A stretch of 38,993 nt of DNA from a cyanobacterium PCC 7702 (GTDB lineage: Bacteria; Cyanobacteriota; Cyanobacteriia; Cyanobacteriales; Nostocaceae). This document shows positions 17,378-26,360 of this stretch, in pieces; the stretch's first letter is position 1; every line of letters starts with the position of its first letter. The notes under the pieces were generated by a model. That model searched no databases. It saw only the letters and a program-made list of their open reading frames with translations, and was not told the origin of the DNA. The translations under genes were made by a program, and so were the position numbers. The stretch covers positions 1,614,318 through 1,653,310 of the forward strand of contig KB235926.1 in NCBI GenBank assembly GCA_000332255.1, in the 5' to 3' direction.

Positions 17378-18679
17378 TTAGTCAAATTCATCGATCGTCG
17401 CATAAGGATGAGCATCTTTGCGCTCAGCGATATAACGCTCGTATAAATTCATCAAGGGAGTGGCACTAATTCCGTGCACAATTACAGAGACAACAACACT
17501 AGTGTAAGTAATCCAAGAAATTTCTTCAGCAAATTTACCTTGTAAACCGTGACCGAAGGCGTAGGCAAGGTAATATAAAGAGCCAACACCGCGAATTCCA
17601 AACCAACCCAGCAGCTGACGGGTAACCGGATGCAAAAAACGACGGCGCAAAGAAGGAGAACGTTTATCAATTGTACTTAGCCAGGCTCCCGCAGGTCGAA
17701 TGATGGCAAACAAAAACACAATCACTAACAGCGAGGGATGAGCATAAACAAGCATGGGTTTGTATAGCAAAATTGACCCTAATAGCAAAATCGTCCCTAC
17801 CTCCAACAGCTTTTCTATTTGCTCGATAAATTCCAACTGCGCTGAGGTTTTTTCTAAGTCAGGGTAACTTCTTTGTACAACTAACCCTGCTACAAATACC
17901 GCTAGAAATCCATAACCGTTAACTATTTCGGTAAGGGAATAAGTTAATAAAATTGTGCTTATAGCTATAAAATCCTCCATCAATTCATTAGGACAACGAT
18001 GTTTTCGCACTTTTTTATCAATCCATACTATTGCTTTGGCGACGAGAACTCCCATTCCTATACCAGCAGCGATCGCCCAAATAACATCAATTCCCAACCA
18101 GTAGCGAAACCAGTTACCCCAGTTATCATCTTTAATGGCATAAAGTCCAAAATAAACAAAGGGAAAAGCTAAAGCATCATTTAAACCGCCTTCAGAAGTT
18201 AAACCAAAACGCAATTCATCTTCGTCATTTCTATCCGTCAGCTGAACTTCCGAAGCTAACACCGGATCGGTAGGAGCAAGAATAGCTCCTAATAAAATTG
18301 CTTCTCCCCAAGACAGACCTAGAAATATTTTGCCGACAAGTGCTAAACCAAAAATGGAAATCGGCATTAAAAATGCTATTAGTCTTATAGTTATTTCCCA
18401 AGCATGCCATCGTAAAGGGCGAACAATTTTTAAACCACAACTAAATACAGAGACAATGACTACAAATTCTGTGATGTGCTCTAATATTTCCGCATTAAAT
18501 ACTCCATTTTTACGCAATTGAATGAGCCCAAAACCATAGGGACCCAGGATGATACCAACTACTAAATAAATAAGAGCAAAAGAAAGAGGCAAACGAGAAA
18601 TCCAACCGGAAGCTAAAGTGACAAATAATAACAGGAGACCGACAATCAATAGGTTAATAATATAAACATCTGCCATCAT
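17378..18679 (-). CDS. Na+/H+ antiporter, CPA1/NhaP type
   Basis: A 433-residue membrane protein with about 12 hydrophobic segments that exchanges cations for protons. The CPA1 core motifs are visible: APTDPVLASEVQL (135-147, with Asp138) and EGGLNDALAFP (163-173, with the Asn167-Asp168 pair that binds the cation). A further RGVGSLYY segment near residue 365 matches the late conserved arginine-glycine motif. The C-terminal cytoplasmic tail is short (ERKDAHPYATIDEFD), without the long regulatory domains of some relatives. Two adjacent ATG codons at 18679 and 18676 could both serve as start. Ion specificity cannot be read from sequence. Confidence 0.9.
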   Translation of the reverse strand: MMADVYIINLLIVGLLLLFVTLASGWISRLPLSFALIYLVVGIILGPYGFGLIQLRKNGVFNAEILEHITEFVVIVSVFSCGLKIVRPLRWHAWEITIRLIAFLMPISIFGLALVGKIFLGLSWGEAILLGAILAPTDPVLASEVQLTDRNDEDELRFGLTSEGGLNDALAFPFVYFGLYAIKDDNWGNWFRYWLGIDVIWAIAAGIGMGVLVAKAIVWIDKKVRKHRCPNELMEDFIAISTILLTYSLTEIVNGYGFLAVFVAGLVVQRSYPDLEKTSAQLEFIEQIEKLLEVGTILLLGSILLYKPMLVYAHPSLLVIVFLFAIIRPAGAWLSTIDKRSPSLRRRFLHPVTRQLLGWFGIRGVGSLYYLAYAFGHGLQGKFAEEISWITYTSVVVSVIVHGISATPLMNLYERYIAERKDAHPYATIDEFD

Positions 18680-18847
18680 AATTTATGTAAAAAAACCTTG
18701 CATCGCAAGTTTACTGGCGATCGCTTTTAGCTATATTCACCTTGCGATAGATTTATACTGATTGCTGAAGATTACCAGGTCTCATGTATTAAAAAACATA
18801 AAACTTCCATTGCCAGCAGCCCCACTGTACTGTTCTAGGTTTGGATT

Positions 18848-20214
18848 TTATCTTAGAGAAATACCACTAATTTGCTGAAATACGCTAGTAGCATAAGAAT
18901 CAGTCATGCCCGATATGTAGTCTGTAATTTTGAGAATTTTGTGATAAATATCGTCATGGTCGTGAGGATGATATTCTTGAGGAAGTAAATGCAGTATCAA
19001 TCTGCCTTTTTTACTGTCGTATAAAATCGCATTGAGAAATTCCGTAAATAATTTCCCTAAAACTTCATATCCGGCGATTTTTATACCAACGACATCAGGG
19101 TGTTGAAAAATAGAAGCGTGACTTACTTGGGTAATTTCTTGCAAAGATTCGGCATATATACTTTGAGTTAATAATCCTCGGTCGTATTTGCCATCAAGTA
19201 GACTTTGTTCCCGAGCTAAAAAAGTCTTAACAGCTTCTTCGACAAGATTATTAATAGCTTTAGCCCGCAAGCTTTTTATCTTTTCTGCCCGAGTATCTAT
19301 AGATTTTTCTAAATTAGCAATTTGGGCGATTTCATTGAGCAAATTTTTAGCTTCTTCAAAGGAGATATATCCCATGCGAAAGCCATCTTCTATATCCACA
19401 ATTGAGTAGCAAATATCGTCAGCAGCTTCGACAAGAAATGCCAATGGATGTCTAGCCCACCATGCTGTTTGATCGTGGCGGCGAATTAATCCTACCGTTT
19501 GTGCTACCTCAGCAAATAATTCTTTTTCTGCTTGAAAAAACCATATTTTTTGATGCTGATACCGCTATAACCGTTGAGTACGTGTTCTGGAATTAAAGAT
19601 TCGCGAGGATATTTAGTAAAAGCAGCTAAAGTAGGACAAGTAAGTTGCATTCCTCCTTTTCGATGCGGCATTTCTAGTTTTGTGATAACACGAAACCCTT
19701 GGGCATTTCCTTCAAAGGCATTTAAATCCGCTTGTTGAATTTTGCTGAGGATTTCCCCTCCTGTGGTTTTGTAGCTGCTGTACCACGATTGAAATCCCGT
19801 GCTGATGGCATCTTCTCCAGAATGACCAAAGGGAGGATTACCAATATCATGAGCTAAACAAGCTGCAGCAACAATATCGCCAAAATCTGAAGCACTAAAT
19901 CCGTACTGGTCGAGTTGATATTTTTGCACAATTTCGCTGCCGACCATTCTTCCTAGGGACCTACCCACACAAGAAACCTCGAGACTGTGAATCAGACGCG
20001 TGCGAATGTAATCGTTTGTGGGTAAAGAAAAGACTTGAGTTTTATCTTTGAGGCGGCGAAAAGGAGAAGAAAATACCAGGCGATCGTAGTCTCTGTGAAA
20101 GGGAGTACGACCGAATTGAAAGTCTTCTAATTTTTCCTTACCAAGTCTTTTCGGTGTTAACAGTGTTTTCCAATCCATGCTTGTTGGATTGTTTGCAATG
20201 CTAGGAGTATGCAT
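18848..20214 (-). pseudogene. dgt: dGTP triphosphohydrolase (dGTPase) interrupted by a single-base frameshift
   Basis: Two reading frames together encode an HD-domain dGTPase, which hydrolyses dGTP to deoxyguanosine and triphosphate. The N-terminal frame (20214 or, with the family-like start MDWKTLL, 20178, to 19504) carries RTRLIHSLEV (His76) and CLAHDIGNPPFGH (His122-Asp123). It leaves the family sequence at SIKKYGFF and stops 10 codons later. The other frame resumes exactly as FFQAEKELFAEVAQTVGLIR and continues to 18848 with VEAADDICYSIVDIEDG, which holds the remaining metal-site Asp. One base is missing in a T6 run (A6 at 19535-19540 on the plus strand). Neither half alone has the full active site. 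It could be a recent pseudogene, a sequence error, or a frame recovered by slippage. Confidence 0.85.
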
Positions 20215-20289
20215 AGCTCCTTGATTTTAAGACTTAACAATTATTTTGCGAGAATTTCCCTGTTTTTTAGAAGTGATATTTGCGTTAAA

Positions 20290-21876
20290 TTAACTGTTGT
20301 GCCTTTGTTGCCGATCAACATAGAAAAACAGAATTGCCAGCAAAATGTAGCCAACAGCCCAAGGTATTCCAGTTCCCCAACCTAAATTGACAACAGTATC
20401 TGCAACAGTCCAACGGTAGCTGTGCATTAACCCCACCCAGGAAAGTAAAGCAGCGATTACAGACCAGTAAGCCGCTTGACGAAATTTGCGCTCGATAATA
20501 TAAACTGTGATGCCAGCTAAAATCATGGCAGAAAAAATAAACCCTTGTTCGAGGGCAAAAGCCCCGTCAATATAGGTATCGCTCAAGCGAAACTGCTGTA
20601 TTAAAGCTGGCGTGAAAGGTTTTTCCGGTGTTCCCAAACCTGCTGCTCGCAGTGCATTTTTAGCAATAACAGCACCCCAACCAGCAATACCTGGCAATAT
20701 ACCGACAACGACAGCAGGTGCATGGTGGGATGGAGTTGCTGTAAAGCTTTGGGCAACGATCGCAATTCCAATCCACAACACGATCGCCATTCCAGCTTCT
20801 ATGGGGACAAAGTAAGCCAGCACAGCTACAGTTCCCGTCAGGCAAAGCAAGCCCACAATTATGCCATTGAGGATAGAATAGCCGATTCTTGCTCCCAGCG
20901 CTTTCCAGCCCGGGTGACCGATGTAAATAGTAGTCGGAAAACACGAGCCACAAACAGCAGCAGTTAACGTACCGATACCGTTAATGGCAAGACAACTAGT
21001 AGCAGGGTAGCTATCACCTGCAGCTTCTGCACTTTCTAAATTCTGGAGACTGCCAACCAGATTAAACAATCCCATGGGTAGAATAATGCTGAAGTATTCC
21101 ACCAAGATGGAACGACTGCTCCACAATTTTCCCAGCCACAATCCTGGTAGATAAAATCCGATTGGTTGGAGAGTGGCTACAAACTTCTCACTATCCCAAC
21201 TGAGCAAACCCGTTCCCCAAGCCAAAGCAATTCCCAAAATTACGGCCAGCAAGCCCCCAGGTATGCCAAGTCGCACTTTTCCAAAATACGTTAGCAAAAT
21301 TACACCCAGAGGCACCAAACCTACTACAGGATTGGCAAAGGTGCGAAATAAGAAACCGATAGCAATAAAAGCGATCGCAATACCGCCCAAAGTGGAAAGT
21401 AGTGCTGCACGAGGAGCAAGGCGGCGCAATGGCTCGCCAATCCAAGCTCCGGCAAATTCTATCAAACCAGAACCCAGGCAAGCCACCAGTCCTGCTTGCC
21501 AAGCTATTTCTGCAGCTTGTTCTGCGGATGCACCGCTGGTAGTTGCTGCCAGTTTTACGGGTAACATCACCAAGAATATGTAAGCAAAAAGGCTGACGGT
21601 GTTAATACCGTAGGGTAAAGCCGTAATATCCTCTCTTTGCTGTTGTTTTCCTTGCTCTTTTGCTAACTTGGCATAATAAAAGTTGCCCACAATCAAACTG
21701 AGAGCAACTCCTGGTAAAATGCGCCCGTAAATTAAGGAAGCAGGAAAACCAAGTACTCCTTGACACAAATTTACAATTAATAAAATTTGAATAAAGTTAT
21801 CAAGTGCTAGACCAAAAAAACCATCTATGTCTCTGCGAACAAACCAACGAGGTACTTTGGTTGTAGGGGTTTCCAT
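20290..21876 (-). CDS. NCS2-like (xanthine/uracil/AzgA-type) permease
   Basis: A 528-residue polytopic membrane protein with roughly 12-14 hydrophobic segments, resembling the nucleobase:cation symporter-2 superfamily. Clues are the opening DIDGFFGLALDNFIQILLI, the ALPYGINTVSLFAYIFLVML stretch typical of AzgA-like members, LPMGLFNLVGSLQNLE in the middle, and GSCFPTTIYIGHPGWKALGA, matching the conserved substrate-facing region. The transported base or anion is unknown. It lies between the broken dgt gene and an aldo/keto reductase on the same strand, with gaps of 75 and 86 bases, so loose co-transcription is possible. If dgt is inactive, a purine link between the two is tempting but unproven. 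Confidence 0.8.
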   Translation of the reverse strand: METPTTKVPRWFVRRDIDGFFGLALDNFIQILLIVNLCQGVLGFPASLIYGRILPGVALSLIVGNFYYAKLAKEQGKQQQREDITALPYGINTVSLFAYIFLVMLPVKLAATTSGASAEQAAEIAWQAGLVACLGSGLIEFAGAWIGEPLRRLAPRAALLSTLGGIAIAFIAIGFLFRTFANPVVGLVPLGVILLTYFGKVRLGIPGGLLAVILGIALAWGTGLLSWDSEKFVATLQPIGFYLPGLWLGKLWSSRSILVEYFSIILPMGLFNLVGSLQNLESAEAAGDSYPATSCLAINGIGTLTAAVCGSCFPTTIYIGHPGWKALGARIGYSILNGIIVGLLCLTGTVAVLAYFVPIEAGMAIVLWIGIAIVAQSFTATPSHHAPAVVVGILPGIAGWGAVIAKNALRAAGLGTPEKPFTPALIQQFRLSDTYIDGAFALEQGFIFSAMILAGITVYIIERKFRQAAYWSVIAALLSWVGLMHSYRWTVADTVVNLGWGTGIPWAVGYILLAILFFYVDRQQRHNS

Positions 21877-21962
21877 GGTTTGATTTTCAATTTTGAGAAT
21901 ACCAACAATGGTATTACAAGTAATACTGAGATTGCTGCTGAAAAAAATAGCTGTGGGAATTT

Positions 21963-23099
21963 TTAATTATCCCACAATCGCTTGCTGCTTGGTCCTTTTA
22001 ACCTTTGGTGAGTATCTTGCAGTAAATTGGGAATATCTAACTTTTGCGGACACCTGGGCAAGCAGTCGCCGCATTCGGTGCAGCGATTAGCTTTACTACC
22101 TGGAAACCAGTGACCGGCATTTTCAAACATATTGTAACGATATTTGCCGTAGTCAGTCAGGTCGTAAGCCAAGGCCAAATTTCGTAATCGCAACACTTCG
22201 GGGATATTTATATTTTCCGGGCAAGGTAGGCATTTATAGCATTGACTGCATTTCTGTGCGCCTAAAATCTGGTTTTGGTGATTTTCTAATCTTTCTAAAA
22301 CAATTATTTCCTCAGGTGTTAGCTTTCCATCGCGATCTGCAAATTGTAATGGTTGTGTCAATTCCTCTGGAGTTGCTGGTCCAACACTGAGGGTAGTAAT
22401 GCGGCGATCGCTGAGCAAAAATCGATAGTTTAACTCTAGAGGTGAAAAAGGATAGCACAAATTGCTTAAGGTTTGGGGTGGTGTGTACAGACGTCCGCCC
22501 TTATCAGCAGGAGAGATGATAAAAATCCCCATATCTTTTTTTGCTGCTAGTTCAATCGCTGGTAAATTGCGTTGGAAAAAATAGTAATAATGCAGATTGA
22601 CAAATTCAAACAAATCTGTATTTATGGCTGCCAAAATTAAGTCCAAACAGCCGTGGGTAGAAAAGCCTACATGGCGTACGCGACCATCAGCAACTGCTTC
22701 TGCAACTGCTTGCATGCAGCCGTTTTTGGCTTTTACCCAATCTAAATGTTCCCAAGTATTCAAGCCGTGAATTCCCAAGCAATCAAGATAATCCAGGTGC
22801 AATTTTTGGAGGGATTCGTTAATATACCGACGCATGGTGTCAGCGTCTGCTGTGGGTGGAATTTTGGTAGTTATGTGAAACTGCGAACGATTTACTGGCA
22901 ACAATCTCGAGGCGATCGCCCGGCCAAGATACTCCTCACTTTTACCGTAACCCCTGGCAGTTTCTATGTGATTAATTCCTAGCGCTATAGCTTTTGCGAT
23001 TGTTTTCCATACGTTCTCTGGTGAAGCTAGATAGCGCATTGTTCCCAAGGAAAACACTGATAAACGCAGTTCGGTTTTCCCAAAGCGTCGGTATCGCAT
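21963..23099 (-). CDS. Aldo/keto reductase with two C-terminal 4Fe-4S clusters
   Basis: A 378-residue fusion of an aldo/keto reductase barrel (about 1-270) and a ferredoxin-like tail. The barrel has Tyr51, Lys79 and His111 in the positions of the catalytic tetrad, but the usual Asp is Glu46 (HIETARGYG). The tail has two cysteine sets: Cys284, 287, 290, 293 followed by Pro, and Cys340, 343, 346, 350 followed by Pro, each suited to a 4Fe-4S cluster. Such proteins are widespread in cyanobacteria and may couple ferredoxin-type electrons to carbonyl reduction; the substrate is unknown. The start ATG 23099 gives the standard MRYRRFGKTELRLS opening. Confidence 0.9.
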   Translation of the reverse strand: MRYRRFGKTELRLSVFSLGTMRYLASPENVWKTIAKAIALGINHIETARGYGKSEEYLGRAIASRLLPVNRSQFHITTKIPPTADADTMRRYINESLQKLHLDYLDCLGIHGLNTWEHLDWVKAKNGCMQAVAEAVADGRVRHVGFSTHGCLDLILAAINTDLFEFVNLHYYYFFQRNLPAIELAAKKDMGIFIISPADKGGRLYTPPQTLSNLCYPFSPLELNYRFLLSDRRITTLSVGPATPEELTQPLQFADRDGKLTPEEIIVLERLENHQNQILGAQKCSQCYKCLPCPENINIPEVLRLRNLALAYDLTDYGKYRYNMFENAGHWFPGSKANRCTECGDCLPRCPQKLDIPNLLQDTHQRLKGPSSKRLWDN

Positions 23100-23209
23100 C
23101 TTTTGAGATTCCAGATTTTAAGATCTTAGGCTTGAAACTAGATACTCGATTTCCAAATGTATTTCAGTGCAAACACTAGCCTCATCCAAAATCCCAAACC
23201 AAAACTTAC

Positions 23210-23707
23210 TTAAGATTCAGTATTGCCAAAGCGCTTAATTAAGTCTTCTGGACGAAGGTTAGATATAAATTCGCGGAATGCTTGTTGTTCTGCTTCATCC
23301 GCATCCCTATCTACGGGAATTGAAGCATCAGCAATTACCTCTTCCATTACCCAAATCGGCGTATTTGTACGGAGAGCAACAGCGATCGCATCGCTGGGAC
23401 GAGCGTCAATTTCTTTTTTGACATCTCCTTGTTTGAGAATCAAAACTGCGTAAAATGTATCCTTTTGTAAGGAATGAATAATAACGCGTTCTAAAGTTAA
23501 ATTCCATGCCTCAAGAATATTCACAATTAGGTCATGGGTTAGCGGTCGAGGAGGTTTTTGATTTTCGAGTGCACCCATTATCGCTCTTGCCTGTTCTTGA
23601 CCTATGTAAATAGGTAAAGCACGACGATCGGAAGCATCTTTTAAAAGTACTATGGGGCTGCGAGTTATGGCATCTAATGCTATGCCAGCGACTTTCATTT
23701 CAATCAT
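23210..23707 (-). CDS. Bifunctional nuclease family protein (DUF151)
   Basis: A 165-residue protein starting at ATG 23707 (MIEMKVAGIALD). It has the DUF151 core: VLLKDASDRRALPIYIGQEQ (about 20-40), a central helix containing LTHDLIVNILEAW, and DARPSDAIAVALRTNTPIWV (about 105-125), then an acidic C-terminal region. Plant and bacterial members have been reported to act on DNA and RNA, but the role in cyanobacteria is not settled. It lies 110 bases upstream of the aldo/keto reductase on the same strand and is divergent from ribE across a 341-base gap. Confidence 0.9.
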   Translation of the reverse strand: MIEMKVAGIALDAITRSPIVLLKDASDRRALPIYIGQEQARAIMGALENQKPPRPLTHDLIVNILEAWNLTLERVIIHSLQKDTFYAVLILKQGDVKKEIDARPSDAIAVALRTNTPIWVMEEVIADASIPVDRDADEAEQQAFREFISNLRPEDLIKRFGNTES

Positions 23708-24048
23708 TGGCTAAGCCTCTACAATCCTTTGAGAACTAGAGGGAATATGTAAAAAATCATACCCTTGTTTCGACAAAATTGGGACAGTAATAAACATCAG
23801 TCTCCATTGTCTATAATTGCTTCTATTAAACTCTGAAATGGTTGTAAACACCAGAGTAAGTTAAATCAATTTAGTTCCTCTATAATGTACTGATCCAAGT
23901 ATGCCTTGTATTTTCTGGAAATGTGTAGAAATCTTTATACAAAATTGAGTCAGAAAATATACCTTAAAAACAAGGATAGCAGGAAGAATTACCAGTTAAA
24001 TTACAGTCAAAATTAGGCAACAAATCGAATTCAATTGACTAGAAAGCC
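23708..24048. promoter_or_regulatory. Divergent intergenic region between DUF151 gene and ribE
   Basis: This 341-base AT-rich gap must hold promoters for both divergent genes. A TATAAT hexamer at 23881-23886 on the plus strand is a plausible -10 for ribE, but no good -35 is spaced correctly. I looked for a flavin-mononucleotide riboswitch before ribE and could not recognise its conserved core. No open frame that looks coding is present. Confidence 0.35.
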
Positions 24049-24729
24049 GTGTTTACAGGAATAATTCAAGCAATAGGAACTATTAGACCCCTAAAAGGAG
24101 ATCTTTGGCAAATTAATTGTACGAGTCGGACGTCTGATGCGATCTGGCACGACCTGTCCGAAGGTGATAGCGTCGCGGTGGATGGGGTTTGCTTAACGGT
24201 GGAAACTATTCTCAAGGACGGTTTTATCGCCACTGCTTCACCAGAGACTTTGCGCCGTACCACTTTGGGAATAGAAGCGGCGGAACCAAGATATGTTAAT
24301 TTAGAAACATCCCTACGAGTAGGTAGCAAAATCGGCGGCCATTTCATCACGGGACATGTGGATGGAACAGGCCAGATGCTTACAGTACAAAAGCAGGCAA
24401 GTTGTTGGCAAATGACTTTCACTGCTCCAGAAGCGATCGCTCGTTACATCGTTCCCAAAGGCAGTATTGCCATTAATGGCGTCAGTCTCACGGTAGCCGA
24501 TTACCAGCCAGAAACTTGCCAATTTCAAGTAGCAGTTATTCCCCTGACTTATGCTGAGACCAATCTTCGCTATTTAGTTCCGGGTAGCAAGGTAAATTTA
24601 GAAGGGGATATCCTCGGTAAATACGTAGAAAAATTTCTTGCCTTGGACAAACAAGATCGAAAACTTTCTACAGTTCCCGACGAAAAGGAAATTACACCGC
24701 TTTTTCTTGCAGAACATGGGTATACGTAA
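24049..24729 (+). CDS. ribE: Riboflavin synthase, alpha-type
   Basis: Dismutates two 6,7-dimethyl-8-ribityllumazine molecules to riboflavin, the last step of the pathway. At 226 residues it has the usual length and the pseudo-twofold structure of two lumazine-binding halves. The first opens MFTGIIQAIGTI and carries SVAVDGVCLTV; the second, starting near residue 100, carries GHFITGHVDGTGQ and SIAINGVSLTVADY. The start is GTG at 24049, because MFTGIIQ is the invariant N-terminus and no ATG is available there. It is the only flavin gene in the window. Downstream it converges with a peptidase gene across a terminator-like hairpin. Confidence 0.96.
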   Translation: MFTGIIQAIGTIRPLKGDLWQINCTSRTSDAIWHDLSEGDSVAVDGVCLTVETILKDGFIATASPETLRRTTLGIEAAEPRYVNLETSLRVGSKIGGHFITGHVDGTGQMLTVQKQASCWQMTFTAPEAIARYIVPKGSIAINGVSLTVADYQPETCQFQVAVIPLTYAETNLRYLVPGSKVNLEGDILGKYVEKFLALDKQDRKLSTVPDEKEITPLFLAEHGYT

Positions 24730-24731
24730 AC

Positions 24732-24761
24732 GGGGAACAGGAAATTTTTCCCCTGCTCCCC
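24732..24761. terminator. Hairpin between convergent ribE and M23 peptidase genes
   Basis: GGGGAACAGG (24732-24741) pairs with CCTGCTCCCC (24752-24761) with one mismatch, starting two bases after the ribE stop and ending seven bases before the peptidase stop. On the plus strand it is followed by CTTTGTT, a short T-rich tail. It probably ends transcription of ribE and perhaps of both genes. Confidence 0.55.
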
Positions 24762-24768
24762 CTTTGTT

Positions 24769-26292
24769 CTAACTACCTGGTTCCCGAGCAGTACTAGCTG
24801 TATGCAAACCGTGTACCAACTGGGAAAGAGCAGATTGTAATTGCAGGCCTGGGTCAACAGCGACCCATCCCTGGGGTGTGAGTTGGCGCAGTTCAAAGTG
24901 TAGATGCGGACCTGTGGAATTTCCTGTACTACCTACCCGTCCGATTACAGTTCCCTTTTCTACCCACTGGCCGGGTTGAACAAAAATTTCCGACATGTGG
25001 CCGTAGAGTGTTTGTTGGGCGCTGTTATGGTTCAAGACCACTGCTAAGCCGTAACCACCCATCCAGCTAGCAGTTTCCACCTGACCGGAGTATGCTGCTA
25101 AAACAGGTGTTCCCATTGCAGCTGCTAGGTCCATCCCGGCGTGGAAACGGCGATCTCCTGTAATCGGGTGAATTCGCCAACCAAACAAGGAGGTAATGGG
25201 TGCGGGAACTGTCAGGGGAAAAACTAACCCTGTGGGATTATAGGCAATACTGCGACCATAAACACCAGCAAAGGCAATACGCGCTAATGTAGTTGCCAGG
25301 GGAATATTGTAGGCTACTGTACTAGGACGGGGTGCCGTGTTTTCAGCCGTTACCGGTGCTGGTAGGGTACCACCACTTGGAGCGATGGGAACAGAACTAA
25401 CTGTTGTTGTTGGGGTGAAAGCGCTGGGACCGGGAAGAAAGCGATTTGGGTTATAGTCACTTTTACTCAAGTGACGAGCAACAGGAACAGCTGCTGTTGT
25501 TTGCGAACGCCATTCACCGCTGGCAACGAGCTTGGAAACAACTCGCACAGCAGTTAATTGTGTATTGTTTGTGCTATTTGTATTATTAGCCAAGCGCTGT
25601 AGTGCCGGAACAGCTGTTAATCGGGTGTTTTGACTGGCACTCAACCAAGCAGGCGTACTTTTTTTCGCCTTTGCTACTAAAGGGGAGGTGATTGTTTTTT
25701 TGCTACAGCTGAGACTTGGAATTCCTCGTGCTAAAATAGCTCGACAACCACTAGAGCGTTCTATTACCACTACGGTGCTAGGTGCTTCGTAACTAGCTGC
25801 AGCATTGGGATTGTAATCAGTAGGGTCTATGTAAGCATTATTGTAGTCCTTGGTTTTGCCCGTGACCCGACTAGCTGCAGCCGCAGGTTGAGAAGAAACT
25901 TGACCAGCGGTAGTAGCAGAACTGCTCGGTTGCGTTGGCGGTTTTTCCTTTTTAACGACAACTTGAGCAGGAGTTGTTGGAGGAGAAGAAACCTCAGTTT
26001 TTCTAAACTTTTGCTCAAACTTGACACGGCGCTGGGAAAATTCTGACTGGGTAGAGTTTTGTGGAGCAATAGCAGCATGTTCTTCAGTCTCTTTTTTGAG
26101 TGTATTTCCGCCTGTTGGCTGGGAATTCTCGATGGTGGGAACAATATTGTCTATTGCTGATTCCGTTTGGGCCAGGACCAAACCGCTGCTGACGAGGCTA
26201 AAACTACCAACTAAACAAAGACTTTGGGCTGGTAAAGTTCGCTGCCAAAAGTGGTGCAAACGGTGGGGAAAACAAGAATAACGCTGCTTCAT
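24769..26292 (-). CDS. Exported M23 (LytM) family metallopeptidase
   Basis: A 507-residue secreted protein for cutting or remodelling peptidoglycan. The N-terminal region has a long signal-like segment (SLCLVGSFSLVSSGLVLAQ, cleavage about residue 42). Residues 45-350 are a low-complexity Ser/Thr/Pro/Ala/Gln linker. The catalytic domain at about 355-485 shows FGWRIHPITGDRRFHAGMD, with zinc ligands His384 and Asp388, then GHMSE with His432 and HLHFE with His463 and His465. All active-site residues are present, so it should be an enzyme rather than a degenerate LytM activator. It lies 68 bases downstream of the biotin ligase gene on the same strand. Confidence 0.92.
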   Translation of the reverse strand: MKQRYSCFPHRLHHFWQRTLPAQSLCLVGSFSLVSSGLVLAQTESAIDNIVPTIENSQPTGGNTLKKETEEHAAIAPQNSTQSEFSQRRVKFEQKFRKTEVSSPPTTPAQVVVKKEKPPTQPSSSATTAGQVSSQPAAAASRVTGKTKDYNNAYIDPTDYNPNAAASYEAPSTVVVIERSSGCRAILARGIPSLSCSKKTITSPLVAKAKKSTPAWLSASQNTRLTAVPALQRLANNTNSTNNTQLTAVRVVSKLVASGEWRSQTTAAVPVARHLSKSDYNPNRFLPGPSAFTPTTTVSSVPIAPSGGTLPAPVTAENTAPRPSTVAYNIPLATTLARIAFAGVYGRSIAYNPTGLVFPLTVPAPITSLFGWRIHPITGDRRFHAGMDLAAAMGTPVLAAYSGQVETASWMGGYGLAVVLNHNSAQQTLYGHMSEIFVQPGQWVEKGTVIGRVGSTGNSTGPHLHFELRQLTPQGWVAVDPGLQLQSALSQLVHGLHTASTAREPGS

Positions 26293-26360
26293 TTGTTCTC
26301 TAAAGGTGTGTTATGGTGAGCCTGATGAAGATGGTTCCAGTTTTTGAACAAGTGAGAAAA

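Noticed and set aside
23708-24048. Possible flavin riboswitch before ribE
   Set aside because: The conserved core of the flavin-mononucleotide aptamer could not be recognised, and riboflavin synthase genes in cyanobacteria are commonly unregulated by it.
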